A stretch of DNA of 64,000 nucleotides from Cavenderia fasciculata. Taxonomy: Eukaryota; Evosea; Eumycetozoa; Acytosteliales; Cavenderiaceae. Below the pieces are notes generated by a model. It saw only the letters and a program-made list of their open reading frames with translations, ran no database searches and had not been told where the DNA came from. Each line of letters starts with the position of its first letter. Positions within the stretch are counted from its first letter, which is position 1. This document shows positions 49,111 through 60,861 of the stretch, piece after piece. The stretch spans positions 124,674 through 188,673 of the forward strand of contig NW_004457729.1 in NCBI RefSeq assembly GCF_000203815.1. The letters are read 5' to 3'. A program made the position numbers and the translations under genes.

Positions 49111-50318
49111 ATGTACAAGGATGACATAGATCTCCCAACATTTTTTTTTTACACAACAACTAGTCCATCCATTCCATCATTCATCGATCCATCATATAGT
49201 CAAATACGGTTTTAAATTAATTAGGATTATTCATCATCGACCCTCTCCCCAACCCCAACCCAACCCAAACAGTAGATATCATATAGAATATTAATAATAG
49301 CCCAATCAGTCAATTGATTCGTATACGAATCTCCCTCCCCTACCCCTCCCGACTCTTAAAAAATCACATAGTTTATTTAATTAATAAAAAGAAGTCATAC
49401 GCATTTTTCCCCTTTTTTCAAAGCTAAATATATATAAATAATGAATGCAATGTGTTGGTTGTCCACATGTCCACATATCTAGAGATTTCAAACCCATCTG
49501 GAATCTGACAATAGGATGGATTTTCGATCTGTCTTCAAAGTTTTTTGTTCTTTTTGGCCACCACTTTATGGCGGTTGGCCCTTTTGGGTTCATCGAAAAT
49601 AATTATCGAATACGCGTGCCTTGTTTTTGACCTCCTCCCTCAACAATCTACTTACGACACTTTTATCGTCGTTAAGTAAAAGTTACTTTTTTATTATTAT
49701 TTTTGATCAATCCTCATCATAGTGACATAACATTACATTTGTAGTTGTAATAATAGAAACAGATAATATTTATTTATTTTATTTATTTATTATTTATAAC
49801 AACAATCAACGTTGACCCTAACAATAGATCACTCGATAACACAACAAACACATAAACACAACACACACAAAATAGAGATAGATCAATCAAACAAACAAAC
49901 CAACCAACCAAAGTTATCTTTTGACAATAACCCCATTAACACTACAACAACTAACTAATCACCCTTCATTTCATCAAGGAGGATTTTTTGTTTTTTTAAA
50001 ACTTTTTTCAAGCAAGCCATTGATCGTATCCCTACCTACTTACAAACAACAACCTATTTTTAATTACTAAAACTTAACTATAAAAAGAGAGGCATATTTT
50101 ATTTATTCATATACATACATATATATATATAATATTTATAACAATACTAAAGTAATAATACTATACTAAAGAGCAACAACAACAACAACAACAACAAAAG
50201 AGAAAAAGAACAAACATTAATAATCTTTTGGCATCGATCGACTGTAAAATCAACTTTATAACATACATAAAACATACATACAACATATATATAATAGAAT
50301 AGAATAGAATAGAAAAGA
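49111..50318. other. Spacer GATA/PHD to Ras-like GTPase
   Basis: About 1.2 kb. The first 150 bases are the 3' region of the GATA/PHD gene. From 49440 to 49650 the sequence is more complex, with near-repeats of TGTCCACAT (49461-49475) and TGGCC units on both sides of 49560-49585, but no open frame longer than about 70 codons and no domain. The right end is A-rich leader of the GTPase gene. Confidence 0.45.
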
Positions 50319-51244
50319 ATGGGTAAAAAGGATAAAGGAAAATCACAGACACCTCAAAAGTCAAAGTACTTTGTTGCTGTGATGGGGTCTGGTTCAGTCG
50401 GCAAGTCTGCTTTAACCGTACAATTCACTCAAGGAATATTCGTTGACAAGGTATGAATGAAAGAATGAAGATCAACTTGAACATATAATACATCGCACCA
50501 CTCGGAGAGAGAGAGAGAGATTATAATGATAAAAGATCATCATCATAGGTAGGAGGTGCAATGGTGATCTTTGTCACATGATAAAAGCGAGTGGCGTTGG
50601 CGTGGTTTGTTGGTTTGATCACATTTCTTTTTTTTTTTTTATAATTATTCACACAATCCCTTTTTACGACGATATATATAGTATGATCCAACAGTAGAAG
50701 ATACTTATACAAAGAGTTTTGAATTGGATGGAGAAAGCGTTTGCATTGAAGTATTGGATACTGCAGGTTCGGAAGTACTCGTAGCTATGCGTGAACTTTA
50801 TATGAAGAGTGCAGAAGGTTTCGTATTGGTATATAGTATTTTGGTAAAGTCGACTTTTATCGAATTAAAAGACATCATCGAACAATTGTTTAGAGTAAAG
50901 GAAGAAGAAGAAGTACCAATCGTTCTTGTTGGTAATAAAGTATGTTTGTTTGATGGTAGAAGCTACCGGTATGATATGAGACATGGCATGGATGATGATT
51001 ACTAATCTTGACCCTTTTAATTTTATTTTTCTAGATTGATTTGGATTCACATCGTGAAGTTAGTAACAACGACGGAAAGACATTGGCCAACTCTTATCCA
51101 AACTGCGAATTCTGGGAGACTTCATGTAAAGATAGGATAAATGTAGATAACGTATTTCATAGTATCGTCAGAAAGATTAGAGACAAGTACAAAAAGGAAG
51201 GTGTCCCAACAAAGGAAAAGAAGGACAAGTGTATATTGATGTAA
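50319..51244 (+). CDS. Ras/Rap-family small GTPase with non-canonical switch II
   Basis: Exons 50319-50450, 50682-50939 and 51035-51244 give 199 residues. A short basic extension (1-16) precedes the G domain. G1 is GSGSVGKS (23-30). The switch I effector loop is YDPTVEDTY (45-53), G3 is DTAG (70-73), G4 is NKID (129-132, split by intron 2) and G5 is ETSCKD. The C-terminus is KKDKCILM, a CaaX box with a preceding Lys stretch for prenylation and membrane binding. After DTAG the sequence is [23 protein letters not shown]. The catalytic Gln61 position of Ras is Ser, as Rap has Thr, so intrinsic GTP hydrolysis should be low and depend on a Rap-type GAP (inference). The effector loop is Ras/Rap-like. 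Confidence 0.92.
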
Positions 51245-52018
51245 TTTATTCCACAGTCACAACCATTTTTGTTGTCAACTCAACTCAAAACTCAACCATA
51301 ACCACCAACCAATTTCAAAACAAACAAACCATTAGTTTATATTTATAGTCAACCAAAATACTACCACACAATAACAATGTCACTTCACCCCCCCTCCACT
51401 CCATCACCCATCCAAATAATTTAAGATTTAATTTAGTTCAATTCTACCTTGGACTTGTCATGATCAACAATCAATAACACCCAACAACAACAACAATAAT
51501 AACAAACAACAAAAATGATGACACTTTTTTTTTAATAACCTAATTTATTTATTTATTTATTTTTGTTGAAAATGAATGTATTCTTAAAACCAAACCATTA
51601 ATATTAATATCACAACACAACACAACAACAATAAGAACCTTGCCATATGCCACTATCCCATCCATCCTCTATCTCTGAGAACAAGGATAATTTTTTATCC
51701 TCTCCAAAAACAAAACCAAATAAATTATTCACCAATAATTAAAATAAATAAATTATTTAAATAATACCCTATACTATATCCTATCCATCATTAATATTCT
51801 TTCATTCCATTTGATTCTTTGCTAAATGACGATATCAAAAAGAATATTCTAAATTTGGACACTTACTTTGAATTTCAAAGTTAATTTTTTTTGGGATGAC
51901 CCTATCATTGAATAGTGCGAAGATAAATAACATTCACTTGTTTTTTGAAACATTCATTATCAATAGAACAAACAAACAAACAAACAAACAAATAATAATA
52001 TAATATAATATAAAAGAT
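51245..52018. other. Spacer GTPase to msrA
   Basis: About 770 bases of AT-rich DNA with CAA, AAC and ATTT repeats (51485-51510, 51550-51562). It should contain the GTPase 3' end and the msrA promoter. A CAAA repeat at 51967-51990 lies immediately before the msrA start. No gene is supported. Confidence 0.6.
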
Positions 52019-52516
52019 ATGACTATACAAAAAGCAACATTGGCAGGAGGATGCTTTTGGAGTGTAGAATTAGTATTCCAAAGAGTCATGGGAGTAGTAT
52101 CTACAAAGGTGGGATACACTCAAGGACATAAAGTTAATCCAACCTATAAAGAAGTTTGTACAGGTACAACAGGTCACACAGAAGCAGTAGAATTGGAATA
52201 TGATGATACGGTCGTTAGCTATCCAGCACTGTTGGATGTATTTTGGAAGAAAATAGATCCAACCACATTGAACAGACAAGGTGGAGATAGTGGTACACAG
52301 TATCGTTCTGGTATCTACTATCACAATGACCAACAAAGAGTAGAAGCAGAGAAGAGTAGAGACGAAGAACAGAAGAAACATCGCGAGAAAATCGTTGTTG
52401 AGGTCTTGCCTAGCTCGCATTTCTATTTTGCCGAGGATTATCATCAGCAATATCTCGCTAAGGGTGGACAATGCAGTAAAAAGGGTAGCACTGATAAGAT
52501 TAGATGCTATGGTTAG
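52019..52516 (+). CDS. msrA: Peptide methionine sulfoxide reductase A
   Basis: Single exon, 165 residues, a complete short MsrA. The catalytic motif is GGCFWSVE (Cys12), followed by GYTQGH, the substrate-binding [26 protein letters not shown] and [12 protein letters not shown], all in family order. Near the C-terminus, [18 protein letters not shown] carries two further Cys residues that fit as resolving and recycling thiols. It reduces Met-S-sulfoxide in proteins and free Met using thioredoxin. There is no targeting peptide, so it is probably cytosolic. Confidence 0.96.
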   Translation: MTIQKATLAGGCFWSVELVFQRVMGVVSTKVGYTQGHKVNPTYKEVCTGTTGHTEAVELEYDDTVVSYPALLDVFWKKIDPTTLNRQGGDSGTQYRSGIYYHNDQQRVEAEKSRDEEQKKHREKIVVEVLPSSHFYFAEDYHQQYLAKGGQCSKKGSTDKIRCYG

Positions 52517-52899
52517 ATTAGACCATGGTCAAACGTATACGACATGTAAATAAACAACAACAATAACAACAATTATTCAACTTTATATATAACAAGTATA
52601 ATACTACTATCCGTTCAATTCATAGACCTTGGTTATCCAGCTTTTTCCAAAAAAAAAGAATATTTAATTTAATTTATTATTTTTGAGCTTTTAGATGGAG
52701 GAAGAGCAACTTGCTTTCAATGGCTTTATGTGTATAGTGTCTTCTATAGATGGCGTTGTCACTCAAGGACCTGCTGTTTAGGTTCCCAGTATTTGGTAAA
52801 AGAGCAGGAATACTAAATCGTTGAATCGTCCAACTCTTTGTGTGTAGTGGTTCATCATGATTTACAACTACAAGTCAGCGCTTCTTCATTTGACACCTT

Positions 52900-52993
52900 G
52901 TATGTAAGTAGATTGTGGATCGACCATCTGGCATCTTGGTAAAATGTTATCCAATCCATTTTACTTTCATCCACAATCTATGTGTTAACATAC
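52900..52993. repeat. Nested foldback next to a gene remnant
   Basis: Three stacked complementary blocks share one centre: 52900-52907 with 52985-52993 (8 bp, one bulge), 52910-52920 with 52969-52979 (11 bp, perfect) and 52939-52946 with 52957-52964 (8 bp, perfect, 10-base loop). The element ends 7 bases from the stop codon of the minus-strand remnant, so it could be a 3'-end hairpin of that gene. It shares the 9-mer TTGTGGATC with the 45.7-kb foldback, which may be chance. Confidence 0.5.
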
Positions 52994-52999
52994 ATTATA

Positions 53000-53420
53000 T
53001 CAGTCAAGCTTTGTGATCTTGGTCAAGAGTTTCACAATCGTACCGTTATTCATGTAGCATATAAACTTGGCAATGGTGGTTCCAAAACCTGGTCTAAATA
53101 AAGAGAATGTTTATATGATTTAAATACCAAAAAAAAAAACAAAGAGATGATCTATTTTTTGCCTTGTGTCAAAGTCTTTAATTAAATTGCCCCAACGAAT
53201 ATTATTCCTTTCTACAATACATTCAACATAGACCATCAATGGTATTCATATCTATCGTTTGGATGTTTAGCAGCATTATAATCCCAACAAGATTCAATGA
53301 ATGATTGGGCATTAAAAGAATGACAACATGAATTTGAATGTCCTCTTCATCCTCTTCATGATGAACAACCAAAGACGACAAGGAGAAGTGGACAATGTAA
53401 GCAAAACAAACAAAGTGGTA
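53000..53420 (-). pseudogene. Interrupted coding remnant, family not recognised
   Basis: Several stretches on the minus strand look coding: ordinary amino acid mix, aromatic residues, almost no low complexity. They lie in order but in different frames. One has a Cys-rich start (PLCLFCLHCP), the next reads FNAQSFIESCWDYNAAKHPN, the next IRWGNLIKDFDTRQKIDHLF, and the last, preceded by a good TTTATTTAG acceptor, reads GFGTTIAKFICYMNNGT and ends in a stop at 53000. At least two or three interruptions separate them. I do not recognise the protein. It is a decayed gene, or less likely a real gene with unusual introns. Neighbouring genes give no clue to its origin. Confidence 0.45.
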
Positions 53421-54145
53421 CTATGTCGGTTGAATAGGGCAAAAGTCAATCTTTAGCCTTCTTCATTTACCCACATCAACAGCAACTACGTCGTTTGTTT
53501 GAAAGGAGAAATATTGGTCAATGTCATCAAATGAATGGATTGGGTTGGTTGGAACTATAGTGTTATTCGGAAGCCCACAACAACAACAACATAGTTTTCG
53601 GCAAGGATTTGGATGAGATGAGACCCCCATCTCGATCATTCTGATCATTCTATCTATTGATAGAATCGACGTCTAGTGTACATACAAACCGACAACGGTT
53701 CATTTTTCACCACACCCTCCCAATACAATTCACTATGGAAAACAATCAAAACCATGTGTGGGTTGGTTCATTAATCAAAATCTAAAAGGGGTACGGCCAC
53801 ACCCCATCCCATTTACCAACCACACCTATCTATCCATCCATCCATCCATCACCAACAGCCACCAATAAGATTTATTTATTGTTACAATAACAAGCTTGCT
53901 AGAGAGCAAAAAAGAATTTTTGGTGTTGATGAGGATGGCGATGATGATGATAATGATGATGTTTTGATCAAAACACACCTCCAAATTGGATGATAAAGTC
54001 AAAAATAACAGCCTACCTGCTATTTTCCAACTAACTCTCTCTCTCTCTCTACTCACTCTATTACTACTACTACACTACTACTATTACTGCTAGAGAGAGG
54101 TATTGTTATTTTTGCTGTGTTTGTTTTTGTTTGGACTAATATAAA

Positions 54146-54177
<32 letters not shown>

Positions 54178-54517
54178 GTTTCGAGTATTTACACATTTTA
54201 TATATATTTATATTTATATTATATCTCTAGTTTAGTTAGTGAAGAAGAACCAACCATTTATAGGATTAGATTATCGTGTAAACCATTTACACATTTTAGC
54301 CTTTATATATTTTCTCCTCACTCTCACTCTCGATTATGAATATCAGTGATATTTGTTTAATATTTCATCATCCTCCTCATCCACTCTTTCCACCTTTATA
54401 AAAAAATACCCAAATCACCAACACTCTTTTAATCCATTTTTTAAATATATTTCCATTTAATCTCTTTCAATCACCATTAAAAGATCAAAATAATAATAAT
54501 AATTTAGTATTTGATTC

Positions 54518-56732
54518 ATGATGATCAATTGTAATTGGAAATCCAGTTTTAAAACAAATGGATATCTTTTATTATTATTATCATATATTTTGATTATCAT
54601 TTGTATAAATCAACCAAATCATTTAGTATTTGGACAAGAACAACAATCACCTCCATCGTACGATTTAACAGGAACATGTGTTGCATTGGATTCAACGTCA
54701 CCATGTTATTCATATCTAACATATACCAATGTCTACATGACCAATGGATCAGCATCACAAAAGGAATTGGTTGCCTACGATCTAATGTTTAGATCAGAGG
54801 CTCTTTTAGGAACTTGTGGAACTTATTTTGAAAGTATGGCATGTTCTATTATATACCCACCCTGTACTTTTGTTACTATCAATTCAACCAATACTACCAT
54901 TGTAATACCATCAGATATATGTTATCCATTTTGTAGTAAGTAAACAATCAATCAAACAAACAAAACAAACATTTATTTTTATTCAAATCAAATCTTTTAT
55001 TTCACTAGTGAATACAATTGAAAGATGCCATGATATAATTGGAAGTATAGAGGATTTAACAACACCTCAATTAAAAGCATATACAAATTGCACATCATTG
55101 AATCCATTGGGTCAACCATTGTACCCAAACATATCGACAGTTTACGATTTTAGTAGTGTTGGTGGATCGAGTCAACAAGAGGTACAATGTTTTATACCGA
55201 CTGTACGATCCGATATCATAGAGAATTGTCCAGAACCATTTGTCATTGTACCAAAAGAAAAGAGGGCCAAGTATTCGGGTGGATACTATGTGTTGGGTGA
55301 TGGAAATTGTACTGTACCATGTCCCTTTGAAATATTCACATCCGAACAAACAGCGAGTCTGGCACTATCAGATGCCATTCTCTATCCATCGTCTATGGTT
55401 TCGGCAGTCATTATCATTATCATATTTGGCGTATTTCCAAACAAGATTAGTCCTCGAATGGAGTGCCTTATAGCATTGGGTGTATCGACCATCATCCTAG
55501 GTGTTGCCTATTATATTCAAGGTGTCAAAGATCATTTTGTATGTGGTGATGACACTAGATACTCCACGCAACAAGATCATATTTGTTGGCTTCAAGGTTT
55601 ATTATTTCAATTTGGTGGTTTATCTTTTGTTTTTTGGTTATGTTTTCTTTGTTATGATTTTGTTCTAACTTTATTAATGAGTATGTAAATATTAAAAACA
55701 ATATTTAAATCAACTTCTTATTAATTTTTATTATTTTGATTTTGATTTAGAAAAAAATACACATATTAGATATGTTAGAATTGGAATTTGGGCATTATCA
55801 GGGTTATTATCAGTTATACCATTAATTGGAAATAAATATGGAGCAAGTATTGGATCACAAGGTGGATGTTGGATTCTATCAGATGACAAAAAGGCATGGC
55901 AATATGCTGCTTACTTTGTTCCAAGTTGGATTGCTCTATTTTTTACACTTGCATCTTGTTGTTTTTCAACCTATAAAACTTTATCAATGTACAAGTATAG
56001 TCAAAATACTAAAGTTTTAATTTTTAATGTAAGAATATAGAAAATATAATAATTACTTAATTCCATAGTATTAATATTTGTTTCTATTTTTTGGTTTCAT
56101 AGATAAAATTAACAATATTAATGACATATATAATATTTTCATTTGTATTCTTATCATTCTTTCAATATTATGCAGAATCGAAAAGAATAGAATATGAAAC
56201 AAAAGTAAAAGAATCGTTAAGGTGTTATTCGGCAACACATGATGTACAAAAATGTAGAAGATATATGAATGGATATGAATTCAAGATGCTTAATCTTGTT
56301 TGTATTTCAGATGTTGGTATCTTTCTCTTTCTGACATTTGTTTTGGAACCTTCTGTTTTACAGACCCTCAAAGAATCAGATAGGGTCAAACAAATTAAAA
56401 AGATTATTTCCAAACTCACTGGTATAGAGTTTAAAGAACCACCACCCAAACTACCCATACACCCATCAACCAGTTCACTCTCTGGAGCCAACCGTCGATC
56501 AGGATCCGTGAGATATTCAAAACAATATTTATCAAAATCATTCTTGAATCTATCATCATCATCGGGTGGTGTTGATCAAACAAATCCTCCATCTCAAGAT
56601 CCAACAAAAAAAGATGATGAATCTATTAATAATAATAATAATAATAATAATGTTGATAATGATTTTAATTATGCTGATAAATCACCTCCACCTCCAAATA
56701 ATAACAACGAACCAAAAGATAGTAATATATAA
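54518..56732 (+). CDS. Frizzled/Smoothened-like receptor (dictyostelid Fsl family)
   Basis: Exons 54518-54935, 55009-55680, 55751-56028 and 56103-56732 give 665 residues. A signal peptide (about 17-40, LLLLLSYILIIIC) leads to an extracellular Cys-rich domain (about 50-190) with spaced Cys residues as in a Frizzled CRD (GTCVALD, FESMACSIIYPPC, CYPFC) and NxT/S glycosylation sites. Seven hydrophobic helices follow from about 262 (MVSAVIIIIIFGVF) to about 505 (LNLVCISDVGIFLFLTFVLE). The cytoplasmic tail is Ser/Pro/Asn-rich. The order of signal peptide, CRD and 7TM is that of class F GPCRs, which dictyostelids have in large numbers without a Wnt pathway. The ligand is unknown. It faces, tail to tail, a type I membrane protein 212 bases away. 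Confidence 0.88.
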
Positions 56733-56944
56733 TAATCCAACTATAATATAATATATATATAATATGTACCTTTGGGGAATATTAATCCCCTTTCGATTGT
56801 GTAAATAAATATTTATTATTTATCTATTCAAACAAACAAACTATAGTTAACTATGTTAACTACCCTACCATGGTTGGAATTAATAATCATGTGTTATCTA
56901 CACTTTTTATTGGTAATAAATAATAAAAGTATTACATATTATTA

Positions 56945-58193
56945 TTAGGGGGAGTTTGACGACGACGACGTTGAAGAGTTTGAAGATGAGTCGGCAGTTG
57001 AAATTGTATTAATATCAATAGAAGAGTGTGCAATATTTAATGATGAAGATGGTATTATATTATTGTTATTATTATTAGTAGTTGATGTATTTGATGGATA
57101 GGGAGGAGGATCGAGATTATTATTATTATTGTTGATGGAATATTGATGAGGATATGGATAATTTCTTAAATCAACCATTTTAGTTGGAGGTTGTTGCGAA
57201 GAAGAAGAATAAGAAGAAGAAGAAGTCAATGTAGATGATGATTGACTTGGAACTGTACAAATATTATAATCTTCTTCTTTTTGAATTTGTCGTATTCTAA
57301 CATAAACCAAAAGCATAACGATGAGTGCAACCGTTGATATGATTCCACAAACCAATGTAATGTTGAATGCTACTTTATCATAGGGAGGAATTCGAAATAT
57401 GATCACTCTATTGGGTGCATTATCTTCATAGTAACAACTCGAAATCGATCCATCCTTGTATTTGGTAACGTATTCTGAAACCCATGCTGTATCACTAGAC
57501 ACCAATCCAGGTGAAGTTGTAATGATCAATCGATGGCCATCGATTATACCATCGTTATTAACATCCAATACATCATCTGGTACTGAAAAACTAATATTAA
57601 AAAGTCCTTGATGACATGAATATACAGTTGGTGAAGATGAAGATGAAGATGAAGAAGATGAAGATGATGAAGATGAAGAAGATGAAAGTGGTTCCAATGA
57701 GGATGATGATGATGAAGATAGAGTATCATTTGATGTAGAATGATTAAGAAGTGAAGGTGGTATAATAGGTGGAGGTGGTGGGGGACCACCTGAAGATGCA
57801 TTATTTTGATCTTGGTATTCAGTTGGAGGACCATCAGATACATCATCGAAAAAATAATTTGGTCCCCAATCGTCGTACCAATATACCTGATCGTTGTAAT
57901 GATCACATTCCATTGGTGATTCTATAGTTATCATACTACTAGCTGTAATATTACAAGTAGTCGGTTCATATTCATTGTATTTTCGAATCTAGAATGGAAA
58001 GTGGAAAATCAATCAATCAAAATATTAATATTAATATTATGATTTTGGAAATATTGAATTTATTACTACTACTACTACTTACACTTTTACCAAGTGATGT
58101 TTGTCCAACTATTAATGTTATAATTCCAAATAATACAAATATAAAAAGAGAAAAGAAAAAACAAAACCTAAGACTATTCTTGTGAATAACCAT
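56945..58193 (-). CDS. Single-pass type I membrane protein, dictyostelid-type, unknown function
   Basis: Exons 58193-58083 and 57988-56945 give 384 residues. Exon 1 encodes a signal peptide (FCFFFSLFIFVLFGIITLIVG, about 10-31). The ectodomain (about 32-245) has a few Cys residues, a Pro8 run, a Ser/Asp-rich low-complexity stretch and a more conserved block CHQGLFNISFSVPDDVLDVN to AWVSEYVTKYKDGSI. One transmembrane helix (about 247-270, ITLVCGIISTVALIVMLLVYV) is followed by a Ser/Asn/Pro-rich cytosolic tail with YPYPHQY and PPPYP motifs that could bind WW or SH3-like domains. I do not recognise the family. Splice phases match exactly, and exon 1 was chosen because it gives a classical signal peptide. 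Confidence 0.72.
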
Positions 58194-59871
58194 AGTGGTG
58201 GTATTTTGTTAAATTATAATAATATTTTTGTTGTAAAAAAGATAATGGAACAAGTGAAATAAAGAAAGTGGATTGTGTGTAGATATTATTATTATTTATA
58301 CTTTGTTTCGTAGTTGTATTTTTAATAGATTGGGGTGTAGCTGAAATTATAATCTATAAACAAATATGGTACTTGGTGGTGGTGGTGGTGTTGGAAGTAG
58401 TGTTGATATATTTTAGTCTGAATATGTAGTATTACACCTCTTTTGATTATAGTATTATAGATAGGATAGTAGTGAGTGATGATTGATTGTAATAGTAATT
58501 CTTCTAAACTCTGTATAGGAATTACATCACCAACCAAACTAAACCCAAAGTAAATTACTATACAAATAAATGTTGTTTGTACTGTAATGAATGATATGAT
58601 GATGATGATGATGATGTAGTTATATAGTTTGTTTGTTTGTTTGTTGATTAAAAAAAAAAAATATCTCTCTATCTCGTAGTAATTTATCCTTCGGTAATTA
58701 CCACTTCTATCTATCAACTGATTATTTAATTATAAGATGATGATGATGATTGATCTGAGACTGACTACGATTTGTTTATTGATTGATTGTACAATATTAT
58801 ATTATTATTATTATTAGTATTATTATAATTATTTATGTTGCTTAATCTGATATGTAATGAAACGTATAACTAAATAACTAAATAACTTTACTATTTAACT
58901 CAATGTTATTGTTTTGAAATGAATGTAGCCATGCGGTGGTGGAGGAGGAGTGAAACAACAAAGAAGCTTTGTTGTTGATGCTGCTGCTGTTGCTGACCCG
59001 AGTAGAAAAGAAACATTTAATACACAAAGAGTTTTATACTTTTATTGGAGTGGGGTTTATGTGAAGGTCTAAATTTCTCAACTCAAACACCAACAGCAAA
59101 AAATCCGAATAATTGATAGGACGGTTCTCAATGTCTTTGAGACTATTAAACAATGCGAACAAATCCTTCATCATCTTCAGAGAGAGACGATGATGATGCG
59201 TGTGGTCTGAAAATATCAAGATCAACGCAACGATCAACAACAACTTTATTCTTCCTCGGCAAGAGACATCCCCATTCAATCCAGTTTCAGATTCCATGAA
59301 TGAATCCTGGTCAACATGAAAAGGTATGTCGTATCGCAATCACCCTGACCTGAATGTCTTTTAAAAGAGTGGCCACAATTGTTTTCCATCATCCAGCCAG
59401 AGCCACAACAACAGGGAGGATAGCTTATACGAGTGGAGAGTAAGTCTTTAATTGTAACAATTAATCAAACAACGTAGCAGATAATGATGATCAGATCGTA
59501 ATCGGGATCAATAAGTGTTCTGATATGCACATCGTACGATTTATTATTTTTCTATTCTTTGGTTTCACACAAATACACATAAACTACAAACAAATATTCT
59601 TCCACTCCATTTTTTTATTTTTCAGGTGTGATAAATAATTCGACGTTATTCAAGGATACGCCCTCTCCGGTCAACACAAGATTGTGTTGCTCTGTCTTTT
59701 CGGACTCTGTGGAGCGTTGTCGCAAAGTACTATATTCCATTTTTCACATTTTGAGCTATTCCCTGGTTTTCGACCAAATTTACTCTTTTTTTTTTTTTTT
59801 TTTTTTTGAAAGAGTTCATTTAGAAAATTCTTACTTATTTTGAATAGAGAGAGATATATATTTAATAAAAG
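58194..59871. other. Gene-poor interval with possible decayed gene at 59.0-59.75 kb
   Basis: About 1.7 kb. The left part (58200-58950) is AT-rich with GTG, ATG and ATT repeats and is probably promoter DNA of the type I membrane gene. From about 59030 to 59750 the sequence is complex. It has an 87-codon minus ORF at 59297-59034, a 41-codon minus ORF at 59740-59615 and, on the plus strand, splice-like signals (donor at 59324, donor at 59440, acceptor at 59623-59625, donor at 59727). This could be a decayed gene or spliced non-coding leader exons of the methyltransferase gene. Confidence 0.45.
59034..59297 (-). CDS. Orphan 87-residue ORF, possibly a gene fragment
   Basis: ATG at 59297, stop at 59034. 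The frame stays open further upstream to about 59339. The sequence has an ordinary composition, with a hydrophobic helix (IKLLLIVALILIFS) and the leucine-rich stretch YSDFLLLVFELRNLDLHI, and no low complexity. That is unusual for random AT-rich DNA. I know no matching family. A Cys-rich frame immediately upstream (GHSF, CCCGSG) is in another register. It is probably a fragment of a decayed or unplaced multi-exon gene. Confidence 0.3.
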   Translation of the reverse strand: MESETGLNGDVSCRGRIKLLLIVALILIFSDHTHHHRLSLKMMKDLFALFNSLKDIENRPINYSDFLLLVFELRNLDLHINPTPIKV

Positions 59872-60861
59872 ATGGACAGTGAACAAGTAGGTTTGATATG
59901 GGATTCGTATGCAGCTCTATGGACTGAACAGACAAGGAAGGGGTTTGATCAATACAGAGATCTATTAAATACACCAACCTTTCTACATGTATTTCCTATC
60001 AAACGAGATGGTAATAATAATAATCACCTACTAAGAGGATTAGATGTGGGTTGTGGAGAAGGAAATAATACAAGACTGGTAGCAGAGCATACAGGTGCTA
60101 AAATCATTGGTATTGACATCTCTCCAGTCTTTATCAATGCTTCAAAAGATAAAGAAGATCTTGATTTTGTGACCAATACTTTTACTTCTTCTTCATCTTC
60201 TTCTTCATCTTCTTCTTCTTCTTCAACACCTTCACCTTCACCTTCTTCAACAATGATAACAAGACAAAAGATAGAATATCAAGTTGTTAATGCTGAAAAG
60301 GTTGGTGATCATTTTGCAGAGGGATCATTTGATTTTGTTACTTCGTTTATGTGTTTGATGGATGTACCCGATGCAAAGGCTGTTTTAGTTGGAGTCAATC
60401 GTATACTTAGACCAGGTGGAGTATTTCAATTTTCAGTTCTTCATCCTTGTTTTAATCCACCCACCAAGAAGATGCTTCGTGACCAAGACGGTGTACCCTA
60501 TGCCATGCAAATAGCAAATTACTTTGACACTGGTAAAGTTAAAATCGATCGTTGGTGGTTCTCTAATACTCCAAAAGATCAAAGAGCTCCATTATTGGAT
60601 ACAAATACAAATACAATGATTGCTCCTCCTCCTCCTCCTCAAGACGATCGTAAAATACCAGCATATTGTCTACCTTATTTTCATCGTACATTGTCAATGT
60701 GGACAGATTACATTATCGAGAGTGGTTTCAATATTCGAAAGATTGTTGAACCTACAGCACTATCTGATTTCCTTCCAAAAGAATCAATTGGAAATAAGGT
60801 TATTGATGACACCAAATCAATTCCAATATTCATTATCTTTCAACTTTATAAACCATTATAA
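59872..60861 (+). CDS. Class I SAM-dependent methyltransferase
   Basis: Single exon, 329 residues. Motif I is LDVGCGEGNNTRL (about 62-75), motif II is IIGIDISP, and the acidic/aromatic post-motifs are FDFVTSFMCLMDVPDA and ILRPGGVFQFSVLHPCF, the standard Rossmann layout of methyltransferase type 11. A Ser/Pro run (about 105-125) interrupts the fold between beta 2 and beta 3. The N-terminal IWDSYAALWTEQTRKGFDQYRD helix caps the SAM pocket. The C-terminal HRTLSMWTDYIIESGFNIRKI is the usual end of small-molecule methyltransferases. The substrate cannot be read. Confidence 0.9.
   Translation: MDSEQVGLIWDSYAALWTEQTRKGFDQYRDLLNTPTFLHVFPIKRDGNNNNHLLRGLDVGCGEGNNTRLVAEHTGAKIIGIDISPVFINASKDKEDLDFVTNTFTSSSSSSSSSSSSSTPSPSPSSTMITRQKIEYQVVNAEKVGDHFAEGSFDFVTSFMCLMDVPDAKAVLVGVNRILRPGGVFQFSVLHPCFNPPTKKMLRDQDGVPYAMQIANYFDTGKVKIDRWWFSNTPKDQRAPLLDTNTNTMIAPPPPPQDDRKIPAYCLPYFHRTLSMWTDYIIESGFNIRKIVEPTALSDFLPKESIGNKVIDDTKSIPIFIIFQLYKPL

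Larger units (their letters stand above)
52517..54517. other. Gene-poor interval with complex island and simple repeats
   Basis: About 2 kb between msrA and the Fsl receptor gene (both +). From about 52640 to 53700 the DNA is complex, not AT-simple, and contains a coding remnant on the minus strand (53000-53420) and a nested foldback (52900-52993). From 53800 to 54500 it returns to ATCC, CTCT and ATT repeats (53827-53850, 54036-54050, 54145-54177), with no frame worth noting. The last part is the receptor leader. Confidence 0.5.

Noticed and set aside
53463-53648. 61-codon minus ORF with a Cys5 run
   Set aside because: The Cys run comes from an AAC repeat; the rest has no similarity to anything. 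It may lie beside the decayed gene but cannot be assigned.
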